Below, in pieces: positions 8,305-18,362 of a stretch of 64,000 bases of DNA. The notes beneath the pieces were generated by a model that was not told the origin of the DNA, ran no database searches, and was given only the letters and a program-made list of their open reading frames with translations. Position numbers and translations under genes: made by a program. This DNA is from Alistipes sp. (GTDB taxonomy: Bacteria; Bacteroidota; Bacteroidia; Bacteroidales; Rikenellaceae): contig JAFVVS010000103.1 in the NCBI GenBank assembly GCA_017502025.1, positions 1-64,000 on the forward strand, given 5' to 3'. Numbering within the stretch: the first letter of the stretch is position 1; each line of letters starts with the position of its first letter.

Positions 8305-9351
8305 TTACTCCTTCATCACCTTGTTCTGGTGGTTGATGCTCTCGACATGGATAGCATCGAGCAGTGTTTGCAGGAACTCGATACTCAGGCCGAGTGAGGC
8401 ACTGCGGGCCAAGGTGCGCTCGGCAATGCTCTCCCAGCGCAACGACTGCAAGATGCGCACATCGTTCTCTCGCTTGATGCGACCAATCTTCTCGGCCACG
8501 CTCATACGCTCCGCCAAGAGTTGCAAGATCTCGCCGTCGAGCGAGTCTATCTGCTCACGCAACGACATCAACATTGTCTTATACGACTGCGAGTTAGACT
8601 CTCCTGCACGCCACTTAATTGTGTCGAGAAGGGTAGCCAAAGCCTCGGGTGTAAGTTGCTGCTTGGCATCGCTCAATGCCACATCGGGGTTGATATGGCT
8701 CTCAATCATAAAGCCGTCGTAGTTCAAATCGGCTGCCTGCTGTGAGATATCCTTAATGTAGGCTCTGCTGCCGCAGATGTGCGAAGGGTCGCAAATTATC
8801 GGCAAGTGAGGCATACGACGGCGCATTTCGAGAGCAAGATGCCACATTGGGGCATTGCGCAAGTCGCCTGTGCCATAGCCCGAGAAACCTCGGTGGATAA
8901 GACCTATATTCTTCACTCCGCAAGCGAGGAGTCGCTCTACGCCACCGCACCACAACTCCACATCGCCACTCATAGGGTTCTTCACATAGACCATCTTCTC
9001 CGTGCCACGCAACGCCTCGGCAACCTCCTGCATAGAGAAGGGATTTGAGGTTGTGCGGGCACCTATCCAGAAGATGTCGATATCGTGCTTCATTGCACTC
9101 TCCACATGGGCGGTGGTTGCCACCTCGATGGCGATAGGCAGACCCGTAGCATTGCGAGCCTCGACGAGCCACGGCAACGCCTTCTCGCCCATACCCTCGA
9201 AGGTGTTGGGCTTGGTGCGAGGTTTCCACACTCCTGCACGGAAAATATCAACTTTGCCTGTTGCGGCAAGGGCTTTGGCAGTAACGAGAATCTGCTCTTC
9301 GCACTCGGCACTGCAAGGTCCTGCGATAATTAGTGGTCTCTTCTGCTCCAT
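8305..9351 (-). CDS. Bifunctional 3-deoxy-7-phosphoheptulonate synthase / chorismate mutase
   Basis: This 348-residue fusion carries two shikimate-pathway activities. DAHP synthase (type I beta) joins phosphoenolpyruvate and erythrose 4-phosphate, and chorismate mutase (AroQ class) makes prephenate. The DAHP synthase domain covers about 1-255, with IIAGPCSAE at the start, KPRTKPNTFEG near 43-53 and CDPSHICGS. The AroQ helical domain covers about 262-348 (LREQIDSLDGEILQLLAERM, then KIGRIKREN). This domain order is common in Bacteroidetes, where the mutase part often acts as an allosteric sensor; that role here is inferred. A perfect seven-pair hairpin TGTCTAT/ATAGACA sits just before the ATG. 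There is no clear TAnnTTTG box within 65 bases, so it may be read from the upstream operon. Confidence 0.93.
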   Translation of the reverse strand: MEQKRPLIIAGPCSAECEEQILVTAKALAATGKVDIFRAGVWKPRTKPNTFEGMGEKALPWLVEARNATGLPIAIEVATTAHVESAMKHDIDIFWIGARTTSNPFSMQEVAEALRGTEKMVYVKNPMSGDVELWCGGVERLLACGVKNIGLIHRGFSGYGTGDLRNAPMWHLALEMRRRMPHLPIICDPSHICGSRAYIKDISQQAADLNYDGFMIESHINPDVALSDAKQQLTPEALATLLDTIKWRAGESNSQSYKTMLMSLREQIDSLDGEILQLLAERMSVAEKIGRIKRENDVRILQSLRWESIAERTLARSASLGLSIEFLQTLLDAIHVESINHQNKVMKE

Positions 9352-9416
9352 ACTACTATTGTTTGTCTATCTGTATAGACACCAATTTATCTAAAAGGTT
9401 AATTTTGTGTTTCAAG

Positions 9417-10130
9417 TTATTCGCCGATTATGAAAATAGTAGGGCGTTTGTTGATGTCGGGAACTCCGATTTTGCGCCACTCGGCAATGGTGGCGGTGTG
9501 GATATACTCGTTTTTCGAGGTTATGTCGCAAGCGATGCAGAGCTTTGTCTGCACTCCGCACGAAGCGATAATCTGCTCTGCCAACTTGATGTTGCGATAG
9601 GGTGCCTCGATAAAGAGTTGCGATTGGTGCTCGCCCGTAGCACGGCTCTCCAAACGCTTTATTGCTCGGGTACGCTCTGGCTCTTTTACGGGGAGATAAC
9701 CATTGAAGGCGAACGACTGACCGCTCAACCCCGACGCCATAACCGCCATAATAATCGACGAAGGACCCACCAATGGCACCACTCGTATGCCGGCACGATG
9801 ACAGGCTGCCACTACCAACTGCCCAGGGTCAGCCACCGCCGGAACTCCCGCCTCGGAGATTACTCCTGCCGAGCGACCCTCCTTAATCTTTGCAACCATA
9901 CGCTCAATCTCTCGTGGCGAGGTGGTATGTTCGCTCAACTCGTCGAACTCCAACTCGTCAATCTTGCCCGACAACCCAGCCTTCGACAGGAAGCGGCGTG
10001 CCGAACGGAGATTTTCGACTATAAAGTAGTCGAGCGAGGTGATAACCTCACGATTGCCCTCGGGCGTAACATCGTAGGGTAGGGTATCCTCCGAAATGGG
10101 ACAAGGTATAAGGTAGAGCGTTCCTGCCAT
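9417..10130 (-). CDS. SAM-dependent methyltransferase of the RsmI (tetrapyrrole methylase) family
   Basis: This is a tetrapyrrole-methylase-fold protein of about 237 residues. It resembles RsmI, which 2'-O-methylates C1402 of 16S rRNA. Recognisable segments are GTLYLIPCPI at the N-terminus, SEAGVPAVADPGQLVV (the conserved E-AG-P--DPG loop), VPLVGPSSIIMAVMASGLSG and the C-terminal TIFIIGE. It is shorter and more divergent than E. coli RsmI (286 residues) and belongs to a second Bacteroidetes group often labelled only as SAM-dependent methyltransferase, so rRNA as substrate is an inference. The start at 10130 (MAGTLYLIP) leaves one base after the murF-alr stop. An alternative ATG at 10139 would overlap that gene. 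Confidence 0.8.
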   Translation of the reverse strand: MAGTLYLIPCPISEDTLPYDVTPEGNREVITSLDYFIVENLRSARRFLSKAGLSGKIDELEFDELSEHTTSPREIERMVAKIKEGRSAGVISEAGVPAVADPGQLVVAACHRAGIRVVPLVGPSSIIMAVMASGLSGQSFAFNGYLPVKEPERTRAIKRLESRATGEHQSQLFIEAPYRNIKLAEQIIASCGVQTKLCIACDITSKNEYIHTATIAEWRKIGVPDINKRPTIFIIGE

Positions 10131-10131
10131 A

Positions 10132-12480
10132 CTATTCATTTATATATATGCGTTTTACTCGCTTTGCCACCGAGGTCAAAATCTCATAAGGTATTGTGCC
10201 GAGCACAGACGCCATATCGGCTGCGGTGTTGCCCCTCTCGGCAGAGAAAATCGTAACCTCATCGCCCTCCTCAATGCCCTCGATGTCGGTGATATCGATC
10301 ATACAACTATCCATACAGATATTGCCGATGGTCTTTGCTCGCTTACCTCCGACAATCATCTCCCACGCACCATTTCCGAGGTGGCGATTTAGTCCGTCGG
10401 CATAGCCCACAGGGATGGTGGCGATGCGGCTCACCTTTGTTATTTTGCCGTTGCGACCATAGCCTATGGTATCGCACTCGTGGAGGGTGCGAATCTGCAC
10501 GATGCGTGTGCGGAGTGTCGAAACAGGCTCCAACTCCTCGCCTGCGGTAGTCGAGAAACCGTACAATCCGATTCCCAAGCGACACATATCGAATCGAGCC
10601 TCCTCGAAGCGCAGCATCGCCTCCGAAGCGGCTGCGTGGCGCAGTGGGCGGTACGATAGCGATGCCATAATGGCACTGCTTATGCGGTCAAATTTGGAAA
10701 TTTGCTCCTTCGAGAAGTCATCTTGCGCAGAGTCGTCTGCCACGCAGAGGTGGGTGAATATCGAAGCCACACGAACACTCTGCGAAGTGCGAGCGAGCTC
10801 GTTGTTTAACTGCGCAACATCGCTCTCGGCAAAGCCAAGGCGGTGCATTCCGCTATCAATTTTTAGATGTATAGGGTAGTTGCGCTCGCCGGCACGCTCC
10901 ACTGCCTGAACAAACGACGAGAGTGAGCGGAACGAGTATATCTCTGGCTCCAACGAGTGGGTAATCATCGTGTCGAAGCTTGCATCGTCGGCATTCAATA
11001 CCACGATAGGCATCGTAATACCGCCCTCACGCAGAGCCACGCCCTCGTCGGCAAATGCCACGGCGAGGTATGCCACGCCCTGCTTCTGCAACATCTGTGC
11101 AACCTCGGTCTCGCCTGCTCCATAGCCCGACGCCTTGACCATAGCCACAAGGCGTGTCGAAGAGCCAATCTTCGAGCGGAAATAGTTTATGTTGCGCACC
11201 ATAGCCTGCAAATCGACCTCCAAAACGGTGGTGTGGCTATGCTGCTCCAAACGGTGCGATATGCGCTCCATACGGCTGGTACGGTTACCCTTGATAAGTA
11301 TTGCGTGGTTGGCGATATCGAGTTTCGATATATTTGCCAACGCCTCCTCGACCGATGCGAAGAATGTGCTGTTCGGTGCAAATAGTAAATGGTGCTCTGC
11401 CAACCCCTTGCCTATGCCCACAAAGTGGTCGATATTGGCTTGGCTAACTATGTATGCAATCTTTTTGCATACCCCCTCATCGCTCTGTAAAATATCCGAA
11501 AGGATAAGCATTGTCTTGCGCTGTGCTGCAACCGAACGAAGGTTGTCGAGTGCAATCGAAAGCGAGGTCAGATCGGCACTATACGAGTCGTCGATGATAA
11601 TAGAATTTTTGATGCCCTGCTTCACCTCCAAGCGCATCGCTACGGGTTGCAACTGCGAAAAATAGGGCTCGGCGCAACCCATCTCGGCAAAGAAGGTCGC
11701 CACGAGCTGGGCGTTGCGTTGAGAGGCGTCATTACCCCTATGCAAAGTTTTTGCAGAGGCTGCATCTGCCAAATTTCTATCGTGATAGGTTGTCAAAATG
11801 GAGTTTGCCAACTCCGAATATGCCGAGTGGTAGATGATGTTTGGTGCGTTCTGCGCCAAGAGCAACTTCTCGGAAATCTTCTCCTCCAACGAGGCAAAAC
11901 CCTGTGCGTGGGCATCGCCAATCGAGGTGAAGATGACCATATCCGGCTCAATCATCGCACGGAGTCGCTCCATCTCGTCCCTCTGCGAAATGCCCGCCTC
12001 GATAATCGCCACATCGTAGGAGTTATCCAACATCAGGAGCGACAGAGCCACACCCAACTGTGAGTTGTAGCTGCGTGGTGAGCGGAAAATCTTTATCTCG
12101 CTCGGTGCGCACTGCGCTATCCACTCCTTGACGGTGGTTTTGCCATTCGAGCCGGTGATGGCTACAACCTTGCCATCGAACTGCTTGCGATTATACTTTG
12201 CCAAAGTCTGCAATGCCGAGAGTGAGTTCTCGACCACTACCGCACCGCAACCCTCCGAGGGGGCAATATCGTGCTCTACGACGAACGCCTTTACGCCACG
12301 CTCCTCGACCTCCGAAAGGTGGTCGTGGGCATCGTGATTTACACCTCGCATCGCCACAAAGAGTGTGTCGGGAGTCAGGGCATACGAGCGGCTATCGGTA
12401 GCCACTGACGCCACCTCCAAGTCGCACCCCACAAGGCGACCACCCACAATCTTCGCAATGTCCGACAAAAGATATCTCAT
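10132..12480 (-). CDS. Bifunctional UDP-N-acetylmuramoyl-tripeptide:D-Ala-D-Ala ligase / alanine racemase (MurF-Alr)
   Basis: This 782-residue fusion makes D-alanine and adds D-Ala-D-Ala to the peptidoglycan precursor in the cytoplasm. The MurF half (about 1-410) has the Mur ligase ATP loop GSNGKTT at 110-116 and a DDSYSADLTS segment in the C-terminal domain. The Alr half (about 415-782) has the PLP lysine K449 in MVKASGYGAG and the GYADGLNR segment carrying the conserved catalytic tyrosine. The fusion is a known Bacteroidetes arrangement and pairs the maker of D-Ala with the enzyme that consumes its dimer. mutS2 lies three bases upstream and the methylase one base downstream, so these form one operon. 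Confidence 0.95.
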   Translation of the reverse strand: MRYLLSDIAKIVGGRLVGCDLEVASVATDSRSYALTPDTLFVAMRGVNHDAHDHLSEVEERGVKAFVVEHDIAPSEGCGAVVVENSLSALQTLAKYNRKQFDGKVVAITGSNGKTTVKEWIAQCAPSEIKIFRSPRSYNSQLGVALSLLMLDNSYDVAIIEAGISQRDEMERLRAMIEPDMVIFTSIGDAHAQGFASLEEKISEKLLLAQNAPNIIYHSAYSELANSILTTYHDRNLADAASAKTLHRGNDASQRNAQLVATFFAEMGCAEPYFSQLQPVAMRLEVKQGIKNSIIIDDSYSADLTSLSIALDNLRSVAAQRKTMLILSDILQSDEGVCKKIAYIVSQANIDHFVGIGKGLAEHHLLFAPNSTFFASVEEALANISKLDIANHAILIKGNRTSRMERISHRLEQHSHTTVLEVDLQAMVRNINYFRSKIGSSTRLVAMVKASGYGAGETEVAQMLQKQGVAYLAVAFADEGVALREGGITMPIVVLNADDASFDTMITHSLEPEIYSFRSLSSFVQAVERAGERNYPIHLKIDSGMHRLGFAESDVAQLNNELARTSQSVRVASIFTHLCVADDSAQDDFSKEQISKFDRISSAIMASLSYRPLRHAAASEAMLRFEEARFDMCRLGIGLYGFSTTAGEELEPVSTLRTRIVQIRTLHECDTIGYGRNGKITKVSRIATIPVGYADGLNRHLGNGAWEMIVGGKRAKTIGNICMDSCMIDITDIEGIEEGDEVTIFSAERGNTAADMASVLGTIPYEILTSVAKRVKRIYINE

Positions 12481-12483
12481 CGC

Positions 12484-14982
12484 TTACTCTTTAAAAGTTA
12501 CTATTGTTATGCCCGAGCCACCACGGTCTGGGTGGTCGTCGGTTGCGCTTGCCACTTGTGGCAACGAGCGAAGGTATCGGCGCACCTCCTCCTTCAATGC
12601 TCCTGTGCCCTTGCCGTGCAGAATTGTTACACTGCTCACGCCAACCATCAGTGCATCATCGACCAAGGTCTGCACCTTCTCCAACGCCTCGACAACTCGC
12701 TCACCACGAATATCAATCGAGGAGGTGAAGTTCAATCGGCGTTGCGAGATGTCTGCCGAGATAATGGTGCGAGGTGTCTCGGGGCGAGTCATACGCTTAT
12801 ACTCTGCCGAGGAGATAACCTCCAAGCGTGCCGTTTCGACCGTTGTCAAAATCGCCCCAAACGCCACTTGTGCCCTCTTGCCACGCACCTCTTTTACGAT
12901 GCCCACGCCATTCTGACCGAACATTCGCACCTTGGCTCCCACCTCCAATGGTAACACCTTCTTAACGGGTTGTGCCACCTCCTCTTTTTTGGACTCGGCA
13001 GGGTTATTTTTGCGCTCCTCACGGCGTTGCTGACGGCGACGAAGTCGCTCCATCTCACGCTCGATGCGCTCGTTCTCCTCGGAGTTGTCCGCCTCGATCT
13101 CCTCACGGAACTCCTCGAACTCTCGGCGCAACAGTTTGGTCTGTTCCTTCTCTGCTTGTGCCTCACGAATACCCTTGATGGTATTCTCGATTTGGCGATT
13201 AGCCTCGGCAACCAACTCCTTCGCTTGCACCTTCGCCTCGTGGATGATGCGGTTGCGCTCCTCACGGATGTTGGAGAGCTTCTCGCTCAACGCCTGCTCC
13301 ATCTCCTCGACCTTGCGGTCAGTCTGGCGGATACGCTCACGCTTCTGTGCCCAATAGTGCTTATCTCGTGCCACTTCACGCAGCTGCTTTTCCAAATCAA
13401 TATGCTCCGAGCCCGCCTTCTCCTTTGCCGAGGCGATGATATCCTCGGGCAAGCCAATCTTACGAGCAATCTCTATCGCAAACGAACTACCCGGCTTACC
13501 GCACTCCAAGCGGAAGAGTGGGCGGATGTTCTGCACATCGAACATCATCGCTCCGTTGATAACACCCTCGTTGTTCGAGGCGAAATATTTGATATTTGAG
13601 TAGTGGGTGGTGATTACGCCATAGCAACCACTCGCCACCAACTTTTCGAGTATAGCCTCGGCAATTGCCGAGCCGATTACAGGCTCCGTACCCGAGCCGA
13701 ACTCGTCAATCAGCACCATCGTCTGCTTGTCCGCCCCTGCCACCATCGCCTTCATATTCAGAAGGTGCGACGAGTAGGTCGAGAGGTCGTTATCGATGGA
13801 TTGTTCATCGCCGATGTTTATATAAATCTTATTGAATATCGGTAATTCGCTCATCTCCGATGCGGTAATCGGATAGCCGCATTGGAACATATACTGCAAC
13901 AAGCCGATAGTCTTCAAGCATACCGACTTTCCGCCCGCATTAGGGCCCGAGATAACCATTATGCGACGCTCCGAGTCGAGCTCCACATCGAGCGGAATGA
14001 TTGCTCGCTTGTGGCGTTTGAGCGACTGCGCCAAGAGTGGGTGCTTTGCGGTGTGGAATACCAATCGGCTATTCTCCGAGATAATCGGTTTGCCGGCTCC
14101 GTTTTCCAAAGCCCAACGAGCCTTTGCACGCACCATATCTACCACCGACATAAAGTATTCGGTGCGCTCGACATCGTTGATATCGAGGCGAACAACATCG
14201 GTGAAGGCGGTCAGGATGCGGACAATCTCTCTGCGCTCCTCGTACTCCAATTCACGCAACATATTGTTCAACTCCACCACCTCGGCAGGCTCTACATAGA
14301 AGGTCTTTCCCGTAGCCGACTCGTCGTGGATAAAGCCGTTGAGTTTGCGCTTATTTCCTGCCGAAACAGGAATCACGGCACGACCCTCACGGATGGAAAT
14401 CGAGGCATCGCTATCGACAATGCCGCTCGACTTTGCCGACTGTAAAATCGCTTGCAATCGCTTCGATACCTGACCCTCGTGGCGACGAATTTGGGCTCTG
14501 ATTTGGCGCAACTCCTCCGATGCTCCATCCCTCACTGCGCCCTTATCGTCGACAATGCGACGGATATCTGCCACAATGTTCCACAACGCCTTCACGGGTT
14601 TTGCAAGCGAGGTGAGAGCGGGGTATCGCTCCGCATCGCTCTTGTGCAAGAACTGCACGAAGTCGCCCGCCGAAATCAACGCCTTGCCCAACTGAACAAC
14701 CTCGGCAACCTCCAAGAATGTACCCTCGACCTTCGCCTTCTCGACAATCTCGGCGATGTCGTAGAACTCCTCGGTCGGAGCCTCTCGCTCCGAGAGGAGA
14801 ATCTGTCGCATCTCCTCCGCCAAGGCGTGGCGATGTCTGAGCTCGTTCTCGTTGGCAGTAAAACCCTCCTCGCCGAGCATAGCACGAGCGTGCTGCATCG
14901 TACACAACGCTGCAACCTGCTCTCGAATGGTCGAGAAACCAATCTTCTCCTCGAAGTTTGAAGGGTAGATTACCGTTTTCAC
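12484..14982 (-). CDS. mutS2: Endonuclease MutS2
   Basis: This 832-residue MutS2 is a MutS-like ATPase without the mismatch-recognition domain. MutS2 proteins bind branched DNA or collided ribosomes, and the C-terminal Smr domain cleaves nucleic acid. Seen here: Walker A GPNAGGKS at 346-353, Walker B LIDEFGSGTEP, a long charged coiled coil at about 510-640 and an Smr domain starting SSIDIRGERVVEAL with HGKGTG at 789-794. All domains are present, so it should be intact. It ends three bases before murF-alr. Confidence 0.95.
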   Translation of the reverse strand: MKTVIYPSNFEEKIGFSTIREQVAALCTMQHARAMLGEEGFTANENELRHRHALAEEMRQILLSEREAPTEEFYDIAEIVEKAKVEGTFLEVAEVVQLGKALISAGDFVQFLHKSDAERYPALTSLAKPVKALWNIVADIRRIVDDKGAVRDGASEELRQIRAQIRRHEGQVSKRLQAILQSAKSSGIVDSDASISIREGRAVIPVSAGNKRKLNGFIHDESATGKTFYVEPAEVVELNNMLRELEYEERREIVRILTAFTDVVRLDINDVERTEYFMSVVDMVRAKARWALENGAGKPIISENSRLVFHTAKHPLLAQSLKRHKRAIIPLDVELDSERRIMVISGPNAGGKSVCLKTIGLLQYMFQCGYPITASEMSELPIFNKIYINIGDEQSIDNDLSTYSSHLLNMKAMVAGADKQTMVLIDEFGSGTEPVIGSAIAEAILEKLVASGCYGVITTHYSNIKYFASNNEGVINGAMMFDVQNIRPLFRLECGKPGSSFAIEIARKIGLPEDIIASAKEKAGSEHIDLEKQLREVARDKHYWAQKRERIRQTDRKVEEMEQALSEKLSNIREERNRIIHEAKVQAKELVAEANRQIENTIKGIREAQAEKEQTKLLRREFEEFREEIEADNSEENERIEREMERLRRRQQRREERKNNPAESKKEEVAQPVKKVLPLEVGAKVRMFGQNGVGIVKEVRGKRAQVAFGAILTTVETARLEVISSAEYKRMTRPETPRTIISADISQRRLNFTSSIDIRGERVVEALEKVQTLVDDALMVGVSSVTILHGKGTGALKEEVRRYLRSLPQVASATDDHPDRGGSGITIVTFKE

Positions 14983-15036
14983 GAATTAAGAATTAAAAAT
15001 TGAGAATTAAGAATTATTTAATATTCTTTCTATTCT
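14983..15036. repeat. AT-rich heptamer repeats between mlaD and mutS2
   Basis: AATTAAG, AATTAAAAATTGAG and AATTAAG units fill the gap between the two genes. It is a short and weaker member of the heptamer family. Confidence 0.6.
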
Positions 15037-15993
15037 CTACTTATTCGCCTTCTTTTTGGCTTTGTCGGCAGCCTTTGCAGCCTTGTCGGCCTGCTTCTCC
15101 TCGTATGTCTTCTTGCCGAAAATGGTTACATTGATATAGCGCTTCGGATTCTCTTTGAGGTCTGCCAAGAGGAGCGACAAGTTCTGCGATGCCTGTGCCA
15201 ACTCCTTGTACAACTTCTCGTCAGAAACGAGGTTGCCAATCGAGCCGCTACCGCTATTAACCTTTGCCAACAACGCATTAACCTCGTTGATAGCCTGTGC
15301 CAACTTCTCGCCACTCTGCTGCTCGTTCAAAGCCTTAGTGAGCGAGTTGATATCGGTGATAATGCCCTCCAACTTCTCGCCATTCTGGTTGAGTGTAGCG
15401 CAGAAGCCGTCGATGTTGCCGATGATGTTCGACTTCTTCAAGTCTGCCATAACAGCGTTGAGGCTCGCAACGGTCTTTGTCAAGTTCTTAGAGTTGTTAT
15501 CTACGAGGCTATCTACGCCCTCGATTGTCTGGTTGAGGTTGTCGAGGAGGGTTGCTACACGCTCCTTGATATCGCCCAACTCGTTAGTCAAAGTGTCGAA
15601 CATATCCAGCGTTACACCTGTCTCGATAGCGTCGCCGCTCTTCAAGTACTCCTTCGCCTCGCCCATCTTAATCTCGATAGACTTGCCACCCATCAAACCT
15701 GCGCTGAACATCATAGCCTTCGAGTCGGTTGGGATGTTGTACGCCTTGTTTACCGAGAGTGTAACATCCACGCCACCATTCTCTACATCGAGTGCAACGC
15801 CTGTCACCTGACCAACCTTTACTCCGTTGATCACAACTGCTGCAGCATCCTGCAAACCATTTACCTGCTCGTAGTGAGCGGTGTAGTTGCGAGTGCGACC
15901 AAATACATCAAGACCACTCAAAAAACGAATTCCTGCCCAAGCACAAAGCAGTATAACAACTGCGTAAATGCCAATTTTAACCTCTTTTTTCAT
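15037..15993 (-). CDS. MlaD family (MCE domain) protein
   Basis: This protein of about 318 residues has one N-terminal membrane anchor (residues about 5-25), an MCE/MlaD domain (about 35-110, including NGLQDAAAVVINGVKVGQVT) and a long helical C-terminal tail ending in a lysine/alanine-rich stretch. MCE proteins form hexameric rings or tubes that move lipids between the inner and outer membranes. The partner genes (mlaE permease, mlaF ATPase) are not in the window. The start MKKEVKIGIYAV at 15993 is chosen because the longer open frame would overlap the upstream gene's stop. It is 16 bases after the GH3 gene, so probably co-transcribed, although a functional link is not obvious. Confidence 0.85.
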   Translation of the reverse strand: MKKEVKIGIYAVVILLCAWAGIRFLSGLDVFGRTRNYTAHYEQVNGLQDAAAVVINGVKVGQVTGVALDVENGGVDVTLSVNKAYNIPTDSKAMMFSAGLMGGKSIEIKMGEAKEYLKSGDAIETGVTLDMFDTLTNELGDIKERVATLLDNLNQTIEGVDSLVDNNSKNLTKTVASLNAVMADLKKSNIIGNIDGFCATLNQNGEKLEGIITDINSLTKALNEQQSGEKLAQAINEVNALLAKVNSGSGSIGNLVSDEKLYKELAQASQNLSLLLADLKENPKRYINVTIFGKKTYEEKQADKAAKAADKAKKKANK

Positions 15994-16009
15994 ATCTCTG
16001 TTCTTTTTG

Positions 16010-18337
16010 TTATTTTTTCTTTGGTGAATATTTCTCTGTACGCCAATCTTTGATGACACCGCTCCAATTCAAACCGTAGGCATAGTCGTAGATATTGCCG
16101 TCGGCATCCTTGTAACACTTCATATCGAATGGCAAATCCTCCTTCTGCTCCTCGACAGTACGCATATCCTTTGGCATCTGCATAGGGAGCAGACCCTGTG
16201 GCTCGGCCTTACCTGCGATAATCTCCATAAAGGCCTGGTTTTGTACCTCGAAACCGATAAGAATGGCGTCTGCGGCCTTCTCAATCTCGTGGAAGCACAT
16301 AGGTCGCTCAGCCGCCACCGCCACGATTACAGGCTTGCTGCCCATCGCCTTGCGAGTCTCGAGTACAGTTGTCATCTCCACTTTGTTGTGGGATACTACC
16401 GTCTTGCCGTAGTAGGAGCGATTTGTAAAGTTCTCCTTCGGATCGCCACCTGCAAGGCTCAGCTTGCGTGCATACTTGGCAGTGTAGTCGCCATACTGCA
16501 ACGAGATAGGGGTGTAGCCGTTACCGCCCTTTACGATATCGGTCTTGTGGTGACCTCTGTCTACGGTCGGGCCCTGGATGAACACCAACGCCGCATCTGC
16601 CTCGGCAGGATTTTCGACGATGTCGAAGTATTTGCGCACAAGGTTGAGCGAGACGCCGTAGCTCTCGTATGGCTCACCCTTTATGCGGTCGCTCCATTGG
16701 CTGTAAACGCCGTTATAGGTGCGCTTCGGAACATAGACCTTCAATCGGCCCTGCAATGGGAGTGTGTTGGCGTGGTTTTTGAGCATCACTACCGATTTGA
16801 GCTGTGCAGCGAAGCCCTCCGCCATAAACTCCTTGCAACCCACTACCGCCTGGCTCTTTACAGGTTCGAGGTAAGCATTCTCGAACAAGCCCGTGCGGAA
16901 GATATTCATCAAGAGGCGCTGTGCTGACTCCTCGAAGCGAGCACGAATAGCCTTCTCGCCATATTTCTGCTTACCGAGCTCGTACGCCTCGATGATATGC
17001 TTTGTGGTATTCACACCACCAAACTGATCTACGCCAACCATCAAAACTGTGAGATAGCGCTCCGCTGCAGGCATACCCTCCAAGCCCCACGGCTTGCCAT
17101 TGTTGGTGTGCAGGGTTTCGTACTCGTTTACAATGCCCCAATCGGTGCAGATTACACCCTTGTAGTTGTATTTTGTGCGAAGAAGATCCTTAATAATGTA
17201 GTCGCTATATCCGTTTGCTATATTCTTGCCCGAAGGGTCTTGACCATACGAAATAGTATAGTAAGGCATCACGGCCGAGGCCTGCTCGGTACCACCTGCG
17301 AGTTTGAAAGCTCCCTCGGTGAATGGAAGCAGATGCTCCTCAAAGTTATTACCGGGATATACAGCATACTTGCCAAATGCAAAGTGGGCATCACGACCAG
17401 CCTCGCCTGTACCGCCACCGGGCCAGTGCTTAACCATGGCATTTACGCTATTTGTGCCCCAAGCTCCTTCACGAGCATCGTCGCCCTTCGAGGTTTGGAA
17501 ACCATCGGAGTAGGCACGAGCGATATCGGTAGCCAACTTCGAGCCCTCGCCAAATGTAGCTATCGCTCGTCGCCAGCGAGGTTCGGTTGCAAGGTCAATC
17601 TGTGGCGAGAGTGCGGTCGCCATACCGAGGTTTCGATACTCGGTTGAGGCTACCTCTCCAAAGCGCAATGCTACGGCAGGGTCGAATGTCGCCGCCATAC
17701 CGAGCAGTCCAGGCCATACCGAGATTTTACCTCCGCTACCTGCGTTGAACTCATCGTCGGCAATCAAGCCGTGACGAGGGTCCGACGAGTTGTTCGCAGG
17801 AATACCGTGGTCGAGACTCTCGCACAACGCCTGCACTTTGTTGTTCCACTCAGCAGCTACATATGGACTCTGCACCTTCGTGATAAGGATGTGGCGCACC
17901 TTATCCTTTACTATAAACTCCAACTGCTGGTCGGTCAAATCCTCCGGAGAGGCGAACGACTCGCTGAATACTTTGCCTTGGTATGTTCCCCTCTTCTTGC
18001 CCATCTCGACTGCTGGGAGTGCCTGGTGTGAGGAGTAGAGCATCAGACCTGCAATCTCCTCCAACGAGAGTTGCGAAGCCAAATCCTCGGCACGCTCCTT
18101 AGACGGAAGTCGCCAATCCTCGTATTTGTCGAGTTTGCCGTTGCGATTCAAGTCCTTAAAGGCGTAACCATCGACCTCCAAGATTTTTACGCCCGAATTT
18201 TGGCTGTAACCGAGAGTTCGACCGCCCTGCTGGGTAATCTCAACGAAATCGCCCTTGTCGGTTTTTTGATACTTCGGTTGTGCTGCAGAGAGGGTGGTAA
18301 CCAACAACACACTCGAAAGGATTAACAACTTTTTCAT
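16010..18337 (-). CDS. Glycoside hydrolase family 3 protein (beta-glucosidase, BglX-like), secreted
   Basis: This 775-residue GH3 enzyme should remove terminal beta-linked sugars, probably glucose, in the periplasm. A signal peptide (MKKLLILSSVLLVTTLSAAQ) is followed by an N-terminal extension with the calcium-loop-like segment DLNRNGKLDKYEDWR. The (beta/alpha)8 domain has KHWPGGGTGEAGRDAH and the likely nucleophile D399 in GVICTDWGIV. A C-terminal alpha/beta sandwich follows (about 500-775). The usual C-terminal fibronectin III-like domain of BglX appears to be absent. Substrate specificity cannot be read from sequence. It lies 25 bases downstream of the amidase gene. Confidence 0.88.
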   Translation of the reverse strand: MKKLLILSSVLLVTTLSAAQPKYQKTDKGDFVEITQQGGRTLGYSQNSGVKILEVDGYAFKDLNRNGKLDKYEDWRLPSKERAEDLASQLSLEEIAGLMLYSSHQALPAVEMGKKRGTYQGKVFSESFASPEDLTDQQLEFIVKDKVRHILITKVQSPYVAAEWNNKVQALCESLDHGIPANNSSDPRHGLIADDEFNAGSGGKISVWPGLLGMAATFDPAVALRFGEVASTEYRNLGMATALSPQIDLATEPRWRRAIATFGEGSKLATDIARAYSDGFQTSKGDDAREGAWGTNSVNAMVKHWPGGGTGEAGRDAHFAFGKYAVYPGNNFEEHLLPFTEGAFKLAGGTEQASAVMPYYTISYGQDPSGKNIANGYSDYIIKDLLRTKYNYKGVICTDWGIVNEYETLHTNNGKPWGLEGMPAAERYLTVLMVGVDQFGGVNTTKHIIEAYELGKQKYGEKAIRARFEESAQRLLMNIFRTGLFENAYLEPVKSQAVVGCKEFMAEGFAAQLKSVVMLKNHANTLPLQGRLKVYVPKRTYNGVYSQWSDRIKGEPYESYGVSLNLVRKYFDIVENPAEADAALVFIQGPTVDRGHHKTDIVKGGNGYTPISLQYGDYTAKYARKLSLAGGDPKENFTNRSYYGKTVVSHNKVEMTTVLETRKAMGSKPVIVAVAAERPMCFHEIEKAADAILIGFEVQNQAFMEIIAGKAEPQGLLPMQMPKDMRTVEEQKEDLPFDMKCYKDADGNIYDYAYGLNWSGVIKDWRTEKYSPKKK

Positions 18338-18362
18338 CTCTAAAATCTTTATGTGTTATTCT

